DNA from: Gigaspora margarita
Taxonomy: Eukaryota; Glomeromycota; Glomeromycetes; Diversisporales; Gigasporaceae
Assembly: GCA_009809945.1 (NCBI GenBank)
Contig: WTPW01000187.1
Coordinates: 46,609 to 110,608, forward strand
Direction: 5' to 3'
DNA length: 64,000 nucleotides
The position numbers and the translations under genes are program-made. Below are positions 55,976 to 64,000 of this stretch, piece by piece. How positions within the stretch are numbered: position 1 is the stretch's first letter; each line of letters begins with the position of its first letter. The notes beneath the pieces are model-generated. The model was not told the origin of the DNA. It saw nothing but the letters and a program-made list of their open reading frames with translations, and searched no databases.

Positions 55976-56429
55976 TTTTAACATTTTTAATTTTGCTAGC
56001 ATATTTAAACAAAGCTACCAAATCCACCCTTTTTTTAAAAAAAAAAAACTTTAAATAAAAAAATTTAAATAAAAAATAAATTCAAATAAAAAAAAAACTT
56101 AAATAAAAAATAAAAAAAAAACTTAGAAAAAAAAAATAGTAAAAAAAGAAAAAAAAAAGAAAAAAATTTTTTATATTGTTGTATAATAAAGTAATAAAGC
56201 TACTAAATTCACCTATCTATTGTAACAAAGGACTATAAAGGAAACAGTCCATTTACTGTGACAAGAATAACAAAAAAAATAGCATATCTATTGTGACAAA
56301 AATAGCAAAATAAATGATAAATGAAAGGTGATAACAACAAAGATCCTTGGAAGAATCATTAAAAAACCATGAAGAATTCTTGAAAGAACCATCAAAAATC
56401 ATAAAGAATCCTTAAAAAACTACTACTAA

Positions 56430-56605
56430 GATATCTTCAAAATATAATTAGCTAATTATGTAAAATTCTATGTAAATAAATTTTTGTTTATATAAAATTT
56501 TATATAGTTGACCAATTGTTTTTTAATGATATTTTGGCATCTACTAGACTGATTTTAGTAATCTTACTACCTTTAAATTTATCATAATAAGTTCTAAAAC
56601 TAGGG
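56430..56605. repeat. foldback relative of family A (partial)
   Basis: AAGATATCTTCAAAATATAA, AAAATTCTATGTAAATAAA, its mirror TTTATATAAAATTTTATATA and GGCATCTACTAGAC match the element at 57177-57478. Outer arms are incomplete. The stretch 56165-56430 is AT-rich with GAACCAT/AAGAATCCTT repeats and no gene. Confidence 0.6.
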
Positions 56606-56765
56606 ACATCAATAGAAAAGGAACAAATTTTTTCTAAATAAAAGTTTGCAACTTTAAATTAAAATAATTTAACAACTACTATAACCAAATTTAATCTATT
56701 TTTTTATTTTAATTTTATATAGTTATAGAATTAAAACAAAAAAAGTTTATTAAATTCAATATAAT

Positions 56766-57037
56766 AGTTGTTATTAGGGTTCTGCAATTTGATTTGAATT
56801 GATTTGATTTGATCAAATTTTGATTTCAAATCAAATTTAAATATAGAAATTTCAAAGCAAATCAAATTCAAATTGACAAAATATTCAATTCGATTTAAAA
56901 ATATTTAATAAAAATTACAAATATATTTGTTTTGGTAATTTGATCAAATCAAATTCAAATCAAGAGCTTATTCGATTCAATCAAATTCAAATATACCTAA
57001 TATTCGATTCGATTTGACTTTGAGAAATCCTAGTTGT
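56766..57037. repeat. word-repeat element (GATTTGA / TCAAATC) with inverted ends
   Basis: The left AGGGTTCTGCAATTTGATTT and right CGATTTGACTTTGAGAAATC..CTAG are roughly inverted. The interior consists of TTTGATTTGA, CAAATCAAATTCAAAT and ATTCGATTCGATT words on both strands. Non-coding. Confidence 0.65.
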
Positions 57038-57176
57038 TAAGATATTTTAATTTAAAATTTAAAAAAAAAGTTACTAAAAATGATTCGTTCTTTTTCTATT
57101 GATATCCTTTAACTTTCAATTAATTGATAAGACTCAATTTAGTTAAAAAAATAGAGTTCTTTGGATAAGCATTTTT

Positions 57177-57478
57177 TTATTAAGAAATGAGTCTTGTCAA
57201 TTAATTAAAAGTTGTAGAGCTTATTATGATAGATCTAAAAGTAATAAGATTATTAAAATTGATCTAGTAAATGTCAAGATATCATTGAAAAATGATTGGC
57301 TGACTATGTAAAATTTTATGTAAACAAAATGTTTTTTACATAGAATTTTATATAGTCAGCCAATTATATTTTGAAGATATCTTGGCATCTACTAGACCAA
57401 TTTTAATGAGCTTACTATCTTTAATTTCATTATAATGGGCTCTACAATTTTTAATTAATTAACAAGATTTATAAACTT
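57177..57478. repeat. foldback MITE-like element, family A copy 2
   Basis: The left TTAAGAAATGAGTCTTGTCAA and right TAACAAGATTTATAAACTTAA are inverted. AAAGTTGTAGAGCT, TAGTAAATGTCAAGATATCA and GACTATGTAAAATTTTATGT have mirror copies. Related to 499-769. A partial further copy follows at 57508-57650 (AAAGTTGTAAAGCTTATTAT, GCCTAGTAAATGCCAAGATA). Confidence 0.75.
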
Positions 57479-57664
57479 AAAAAAAAAATAGATTTTCTTG
57501 AGTGATTGTTTTTTTACTAAGTTAATAAGTTTTGTTAATTAATTAAAAGTTGTAAAGCTTATTATAAAAATCTAAAAGTAGTAAAATCATTAAAATTGGC
57601 CTAGTAAATGCCAAGATATCATTGAAAATAATTGGCTAACTAGAGTTAACACCTCTTTCTGAAT

Positions 57665-57786
57665 TTATATATTTGGATATATATTATATCATGTAATATA
57701 ATGTGATATAGTGTTTTTATATCCAGATATAAATAAATCTGAATTTAAATTTGGATATATACAGTACTATGATAAAACTGGATTAA
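57665..57786. repeat. short ATATCC/GGATAT word repeat
   Basis: TTGGATATATATTATATC, TATATCCAGATATAAAT and TTTGGATATATACAG resemble, weakly, the minisatellite at 43905-44095. No gene. Confidence 0.45.
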
Positions 57787-57958
57787 TTTTTTTGTTTTTT
57801 TTGACAAAGCAAGGTCTTGCCTTAGTTTTTATTAAATCTCTTATATAATTACATTTATACAAACGTGTTTACATAATTCTTTTTGAAAACTGAAACTTGG
57901 GCTAATTTATCCATGACCCATACTTGCTAAATAGGATCAAAGATTTGTCTAGTCTAAA

Positions 57959-58600
57959 ATGTTATTTATGTATATGGGTGATATATTGTATTTTACAAAC
58001 ATTATTCCCCATGTTTCTATTTTAACTTTTGTGTTTCTTTTGGTTGTTTCCTTATTATGTTCTTTCGATATTTCTCCAGAGATGGGTTTTATTTTCTTTG
58101 CTTCTTTTATTTCTTTGATTTTCGTCTTCGCGGCTTCTTTATTTCTTGGTATTCAGATTTTTTCATATACTTCTTTTGCTATCTTGTGTAATATTCTAAC
58201 GGTTAAAGTTTTTACTTGGCTTTCTTTCTTAATTAGCTTGTTTATTTCTTTGGTTTCTTTTACGTTTATCATCCCGTGTGTTATTCTTGTTATTCCTTTT
58301 TCCCTGTCTGTAATGCATATAGAGTTAGTTATTGTTTTTTGAATATTATTTAAAACTACCTCAGATTCAATTCCAGATTTTTCTAGTATATGGCTTATAG
58401 CATCTTTTATGATTTTTCTTAGGGATATAGGGTTGTGAAGGCATGTTAGCAGATGATAATTGCTTTCAGTTTGTGTGCATTCTCTTGGGCAATATGGGGT
58501 GATTTTTTTGTTTTTGTCTCTATTGTGTTTAACTTCGTTCGTTAGTAACTCTTCTAGTAGTAGTTTAATTTTGAAGGCTTTCATTTTTGAGTATTTTGGT
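57959..58600 (-). pseudogene. LINE 3 ORF2 C-terminal segment
   Basis: A 143-codon open stretch (58584-58153) with ITPYCPRECTQTESNYHLLT and C-L-H: C-x3-C-x7-H-x4-C, the Cys/His segment usual near LINE C-termini. The protein continues through ICITDREKGITRITHGMINV and a Lys-rich end to about 57960. Equivalent to LINE 2 near 28597. It is joined to the upstream segment by a frameshift at about 58600-58690. Confidence 0.65.
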
Positions 58601-58683
58601 TTCGTGTTTCTTGTGGTCAGTTTACAGTTATAATTTATGTAGTTGTAGAATGTCGTCCAATCCGTTTCTGCTTTTTTTGTTTC

Positions 58684-59660
58684 CTATATTTGTGTTTTCA
58701 ACTGGGATTGCCACTTTGCTGTTTGTTGTGCATTGAATAAGTGTCTTATAAATCTTCTAGTTTTGTGTTCTACTAGTGCGTCGTTCCATTTTAGCATGTA
58801 CGTATCATATCTAACCCTTGTATGTTGTATGTTTGCTTTAATTACTGGTCTTTCTTTTTTGTTTTCAATATTTATTTTTTTGATACTCTCAAAGCTGTAT
58901 TTTATCTCCTTTCGCATACTTATGGTCTTCCACGTTAGCCAACTTGCCCAATTTGTGCTATTTTGTATTTCTCTCATTTCGTGTATTCCCATGTTACATA
59001 TATTTTCTGCTTTTTTGTGTAGGTTTTCTTTCTTTTGTATTTTGATATTAATTCTACATTTCTTGTATGCCATATTTGTGATTTGTATCAGTGCTGCAAT
59101 GAAATTCTTTTCAATCGATGGCCATTCTTCCACTTCCATTTGCCATTGTATGTTCATTTTTTTGATATGACATATTATGCTTTTCTTTTGGACGTTATCT
59201 TCTGTATATTTGTATAGTTTCATTTTAATTTCTATTTCCTTCTTTTCCCATAATTTTTCTGATATTTTGTCTAAATGCTTGTTGGAACTCTCTTGTTTCA
59301 TAATTGTTAATTTTTCTTTTATTAGTCTAACTTCTTTTTTGTGTGCACTCTTCTCAAAAGTCTCTCTTTGTATTTGTTTTAGGTCTGCCAGGTGTATTTT
59401 CACTCTTTTCCTGCTATCGATCATAACCTTTCTTAGTCTTTGTAGCTTAACTTTTTTTGTGCATTTTGCTTTGTCTAATTTTGGATCATTCTGGTAACAA
59501 CCCTTACATGGTTTCACTGTCTCGTTTGCTTTGTCTTTTATCCAGTGATTGACTAATGCTTCTTGATCTTTTACTGATGATATTTTTCCCATGTAATTTC
59601 CAATTTGTGCTTTTTTTACTACCCAGTTTGCTTTTTCTGGTGGTATTACCCTGCTTGTCT
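58684..59660 (-). pseudogene. LINE 3 ORF2 segment with Cys motif but no RNase H
   Basis: A 302-codon open stretch starting MGKISSVKDQEALVNHWIKD. It carries CKGCYQNDPKLDKAKC, matching the Cys motifs that precede RNase H in LINEs 1 and 2. Instead of an RNase H (no YTDGS, no ELVAI) it continues as a long Lys/Glu/Ile-rich helical region (KIQKKENLHKKAENICNMGI) to RRFIRHLFNAQQTAKWQSQL. So the RNase H domain appears replaced or lost. Confidence 0.6.
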
Positions 59661-61430
59661 ATAGATTTGGGCTTATTAATGTCCTAATATAATTCTGTTC
59701 TATTTTTTTTCTCATCTTTTTGTACCACCCAGGTACTCTTTCCTTTATCATTTTTGAGGTTGTTTGTGCCAAGTATGTCCATTCCAGACTATTGCTATTG
59801 TCTCTTCTTGTACATTGTTCTATATATTTTAGGTTCATCTTATTATATCTTGTTTTTATCTTCTCTTTGTTTTCCATGTTCCTCAGTACGATGTTTATAG
59901 AACTTCCCTGTTCTTCTAGTTGCTTTGGCCAATTGTTTAGTATGTTCCATACTATTGACATGCCTAAGTTTTCTAAGTGGTTTAGTACTTTTGCTATGGT
60001 CGTTCTACTTTCTTTGTGTGTCAGGACATAGTTTGAGCACTCTAATATTGATAGGTTTGTGTTTGCTGAGTTTTGAATTTGTTGTAATCTTATTTTTAGC
60101 ATTGAATTTTCAAAGTTTTGGTAATTTAATTGTCTATGCAGCATCGAGATTTGTTGTGTTGTTTGTTTTTCTTCTACCGTTTTTAAACTGTATATCTGAT
60201 AGTAGTACATCATTGAACTTGGTATTGTTATAGCCATTCCTGCTTTGCTCTTTACTACTGCCATATATTTTCTTGTTATAGCTTCGCTTATTGTTTTCAG
60301 GAGCACGATATTTTGTATTCTGTATGATAGCCTTGTCAGGATTACCATATTAATGATGTACACTACTTGTTTCTCTGTTATTCTGGATCTTTGCAGTCTT
60401 CTTATTGCGTTCTCAGCCTCTTCTCTTATAATTTGCATTATTGACTTGGTGCTTGTCCCAGCTGAGAACTAGCACCCAAGTATCCTACATGCTTCTTTTG
60501 GGTCCAAAGCTTCTATTTTTGTTTTCTTATATATTATATTCAGATCTTTTTCTTTTGTATTTTTTGTTATTAAAATAGACTTTTTAGGGTTAACGGTAAT
60601 GTTTGTCATTGTGAAAAATTTGGTTGCTATTTTAGTGATGGCTTGCATTTCTTCTTTTGATTTTGCTAGCCACACGGTATTATCCATGTAGGCCACCACA
60701 GGTCTGTTACATGTGCTTGTCTTTTTTATATCGTTTTCGTAGTACTTCATTTCTATTGTATATCCCTTTACTTCCTTGTATATCGTGTTTAACAGCGGGT
60801 CATAATATATCCGCCATAGCAGCGGGGCTATTGTCTCCCCTTGATCTATGCTATCTTCGACTTCGTATGTATCTGTTATTCCCAAATTCATAATTACGGC
60901 ATTTTTCCTTCCTGTAAATATATTTACGATTAGATTCGTCATACTAGCAGGTACTTTGATTCTCTCTAATGCTTTTCTTAACACTGGTATGTGTATTGAA
61001 TCGTAGGCTTTCAATATGTCTTGGCTAAGTAGCTATATTTCTTTTTCGTTTACTGTCACATCTTCTATAATGTGAGCTATTTTGCTATTGGCATCTTAGT
61101 GGTGTGTGTGGTAGTGCTACATGATTGTTTTCATTTAGTATTGGGTATCTGCTTAGTTTTCTGTTTAATCTTCTCATTATTATTTTCGTTAGGATTTTTC
61201 GAATATGTTCTATTAGTGTTATTGGTCTTGTTTCGTTTAGTGATCCGAAGAATTCTTCTTTTTTTGCTATTGGATATATATTGCTTCTCTTCCAGCTTTT
61301 GAGTATTGTCTGTAACGATATGCAAGCGTTTATGATCTCTAGTATCTTGCTTCTTGCCTTTTTCACAGTTCTCTTAATCATCTTGTTGGATACGGTTTGT
61401 GGTCCCGTTGCCTTTCTCATTGGTGCCTTT
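59659..61430 (-). pseudogene. LINE 3 ORF2: reverse transcriptase and thumb
   Basis: ATGPQTVSNKMIKRTVKKAR and ETRPITLIEHIRKILTKIIM (61420-61200), DSI-type motif A in MKAYDSIHIPVLRKALERIK (about 61010), DSIDQGETIAPLLWRIYYDP (motif B, about 60860-60800), and YMDNT (motif C, 60691-60677) where the family has Y-x-D-D; the second Asp is Asn. Then NITVNPKKSILIT and the thumb (60438-59659) with AIRRLQRSRITEKQVVYIIN. A stop/frameshift at about 61015-61085 and another at 60440-60470 split it. Inactive by the loss of Asp alone. Confidence 0.78.
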
Positions 61431-61431
61431 T

Positions 61432-63085
61432 TTATTTCTCTTTGAGTTCTTCTATCGTTATTTGTTTATTTAGCCCTTCATACCATGAGCTACTTATCAT
61501 TTTTTTTGGTTCGTATATCTTCTTCCAGTTGGCCCACACCTCTTTGTTCTTTGGATTGTACTTGGTCCATTTTTTGAAGTGTTCTTTAATTTCTTGTTTT
61601 ATTTCTTTAGGTTCAGTTGTCATATAGTTTTTGTATGCAATACTATTTATTATAACTGGTGCTTTGTGTCTCTGTAGTATGCTACTTATCATCTTTTTTG
61701 TGTTGTCTGCAAAATTATTATATCTTTTTTCGATGTGGCTTTCTATCTTTTGTTTGTGAGCCAGGTTGTTTTCCAACCTTCTTGCTTTATAGATTCCCTT
61801 TTGGTATGCCTTAAGCTTTTCGACTTTTTCTCCTAACTCCTTCTCTGTGTCATCCTTTGTTAGCATTATTTCAATTTTTGATTGGCTTAGTTTTTCTGTT
61901 TCACTAATTTCTTTGTTTATGTCCTGTAATATTTCTTCTTCTTTATCTCCTGCTTGGTTTTGTCTTATTACTGTATTAATTTTCCTTAAGGCACTGTGCA
62001 GCTTTGTTGCTTTTCTAGAAAAAGCGTAAAAGGTTTTGGGTACAACTTTTGCCTTTGGAATATTTCTGTCTGCTGTGACTTTGATAATTTGTTCGATTTT
62101 GCTCTAGATTTTGTTTAATCTGTCTTCTGTGTCAATTTTATGTGCTTCTTCCGTTTCTAGTCTCCCTGCTGCTTCTTCTATCTCTGCTGTGAAACTGTTC
62201 CATTTTTCTTCTGTCATTTCTTTATATAGATATATCATTCTTTTCCTCTTTTTCGGTCAGTATTGTTTAACTTCTCTCATGGGTTGCCATTCTACTGATA
62301 TGATTTTGTGGTCACTGTTTGTAATCCTTTCTGCACTTCTAATTATTGGTTTTGTAATACTTGGGATCATATCATTGGTTATGTATATATCATCTATCTG
62401 GCTTTCTATATCATTTCTTCTTCAAGTCACTTCTTTAATATCAAAGTATTGCAGTAGGCTTATTATTCCTGAACGTTCCATTTCTTTGAAGATTGGCGCA
62501 ACTTTCTTCTCTTTGTTTCTATCTAAGTTAAAGTCTCCCATTATTATCATCTTGTAGTTTCTAGCTACTGCTTGTTGCATCCATTCTAATACTTCCTTTT
62601 GTGTATCTTTATTGAGTGTTTTATTTGTACTTGGGAGATAAATTGATACTATTCTAACTTTCTGGCTGCTTGAAAAAAAAAGTCAACTGCTATGGCTGTG
62701 CCTGTAACTGTCATGATGTTGTGTATATAGGGTTGCAGAGTTTTTATAACTGCAATTCCTATGCCCATGCTTGATTCCTGTTTGTTTGCTGTCTCTTTGT
62801 TACTATTTGCGGTATAAACATTGAGTATGGATTTGCCAAATATAGTTTGTGATTGCTTGATTCCGCTATTTTTGTTTCTGTCATTCCTATGATATGAAAG
62901 TTGTTCTCGTAACACTTTTCTATCCAATTCCTGTATTTTAATATATCATTTAGTCCTTGTGTATTATGTTTTAATATATATAATCTATCTAATAGTATTT
63001 TCTGTTTTTCTTTTTTTGATTTTCCTTGTGCACCTGTTTTTTGAACATCCAGTTTTACGTGATTTATTGTATCTGTATCATTCAA
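61432..63085 (-). pseudogene. LINE 3 ORF2: endonuclease domain and linker
   Basis: LYILKHNTQGLNDIL (about 62985), FHIIGMTETKIAES (catalytic Glu), then a frameshift at about 62770, SSMGIGIAVIKTLQPYIHNI, VRIVSIYLPSTN, YKMIIMGDFNLDRN (about 62545), RRNDIESQIDDIYITNDMI and ERITNSDHKIISVEW (about 62310): the complete set of endonuclease/exonuclease/phosphatase landmarks. A Glu/Lys-rich linker (61866-61432) leads to the RT. Stops are at about 62430 and 62260. Confidence 0.72.
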
Positions 63086-63133
63086 GATGTTTTGGTTATT
63101 ACTCTATTCATTCTGTTGTACTATCATATTGAT

Positions 63134-64000
63134 TTATGGTATAATGTTCCAAGTTGCTTCCGGTAGCGACTTGAGTTTAAATAAGTAGTCTGGTGCTTTT
63201 TCTATAGTAAAAATTAGTTTTAGATCTTCTAATATAGCTTTTACATTTTCTTGTTCTGTGATTGGTATTATAATCTTGTCACAGTCTGTCTCTATCTCGT
63301 CAAGGATCTCTTGCATTTTTTCTAGCGTCTCCAGTACTTCCAGTCTGTCAATTATTATCTCTTCCAGGTCTGATTTCTCTTCCTCCTCTCCTGCTTTGTT
63401 TTCTATTTCTATCCACTCTTCTGGTATTCTGTGGAAATAGTATTTGGTTCTCAGCAGTCTTGCTGTATCAACTAGTTGTCTGGGTGTTCTAATTGGTACT
63501 GTTATGCTGAACTCTTTGATGTCCTCTACATTTATTGGCAGTGTAGGCTTCTCAGTTGGGTTTACTATCATGATGTGTTCCGGTATAGGTAAAGTGAAAC
63601 TATATGTTGCTTTTATTTCTTCTAGAAACTTTGTTCCTTCTACCATATCTTCTATTGGGTACTTAAATACCATCTTTGTTCTAATTTTATTTGTATCCCT
63701 GGGTAATTTGGGTTTTTGGACAAAAGTTATTCGGTATGTATTTGAAATAGTATTCTTCTCTTAGTTCTTTGACTATATCCTTTATCGACTTGTTCGTTTT
63801 GCTCATATCTATTGAAAAATTTTCTCTGAATCTTGCTGACAACTTCTGTAGTATTAACAGTAGTGGTTTCTTTTTCGGGGGTAGATCAAAGTATTTTTCT
63901 GGCAGTTTTCCTTCCCATCTATAGTGCTCGGCTAATTCTTGTTTGTACTCTATTAGCTTTTTGAGATCCCACCTGTCTTTAATTGGAAAAATTTTTCTAA
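63134..64000 (-). pseudogene. LINE 3 ORF1, partial, frameshifted
   Basis: Minus strand: an incoming frame from the window edge (RWDLKKLIEYKQELAEHYRW, PPKKKPLLLILQKLSARFRE, ELREEYYFKYIPNNFCPKTQ) ends near 63690. A second frame from 63673 (MVFKYPIEDMVEGTKFLEEI) runs 179 codons to 63134 with an acidic stretch EIENKAGEEEEKSDLEE and ends TWNIIP. The position and charged, helix-rich character suit a LINE ORF1. No enzymatic motif; family not recognised. Confidence 0.5.

Larger units (their letters stand above)
57787..64000 (-). mobile_element. LINE retrotransposon (LINE 3), runs off the right end
   Basis: Minus strand. The 3' end has a poly(A) tail (T runs at 57787-57803) preceded by AATAAAAACTAAGGCAAGAC and CTTGCTTTGTC. 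Then, going upstream: C-terminal Cys/His segment, Lys-rich region, Cys motif, RT, endonuclease and ORF1. Much less AT-decayed than LINE 1, to which it is related at RT and 3' end. The 5' end lies beyond 64000. Confidence 0.85.

Noticed and set aside
58733-59497. Large plus-strand open frames opposite LINE 3
   Set aside because: They are shadows of the Lys/Glu-rich minus-strand coding sequence, giving Phe/Leu/Ser-rich nonsense.

Overview
The window reads as nuclear DNA of a repeat-laden, very AT-rich eukaryote, most probably a fungus of the arbuscular mycorrhizal type (Glomeromycotina). That placement is inference. It rests on small phase-conserving GT-AG introns, a eukaryotic pantothenate synthetase (absent from animals), a fungal-type CsbD-like protein, FAR1/MULE transposase remnants, DIRS and RNase H-bearing LINE families, and abundant TTAGGG words. 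No rRNA, CRISPR array or prokaryote-style operon was seen.

Only three host genes look intact: pantothenate synthetase (2200-3892, +, 3 exons, 311 aa), a group II PLP-dependent acidic amino-acid decarboxylase of the glutamate/cysteine-sulfinate type (47254-49520, +, 7 exons, 520 aa) and a small CsbD-like protein (49987-50462, -, 3 exons, 98 aa). All three splice models keep frame across every junction. They have no obvious joint function; the last two are convergent neighbours in the least TE-crowded part of the window.

Almost everything else is transposon. From left to right: foldback and TIR elements (1-2083); the panC gene with a TIR element in intron 2; three adjacent TIR elements with telomere-like words inside (4017-4703); a deeply decayed LINE (about 5560-13875, +); decayed repeats (13900-15780); a 2 kb TIR element holding a tRNA-headed SINE and a second TIR element (15781-17795); a degenerate minisatellite with nested elements (18200-20930); a full-length LINE bounded by a 15-17 bp target-site duplication, itself holding a 5'-truncated SINE copy (21065-29418); a broken MULE (31490-34512, -); more minisatellite and a 0.7 kb palindrome (35225-37565); a DIRS-like tyrosine-recombinase retroelement cut by at least three small elements (39421 to about 42680, possibly ending in split direct repeats at 43829); the decarboxylase/CsbD island; a Helitron-type DUF6570 remnant (52380-52900, -); foldback, TTAA-flanked and word-repeat elements around an assembly gap (54449-57650); and a third LINE running off the right end (57787-64000, -).

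The most unusual signals are: telomeric words carried inside several unrelated TIR elements; a broader class of TIR elements whose interiors are degenerate repeats of one short word; an approximately 1 kb SINE with a tRNA-like head present in three states of decay; and contrasting mutational decay between LINE copies, CGA-to-TGA dominated in one and general C-to-T/G-to-A in another. I did not find a new multi-gene system.
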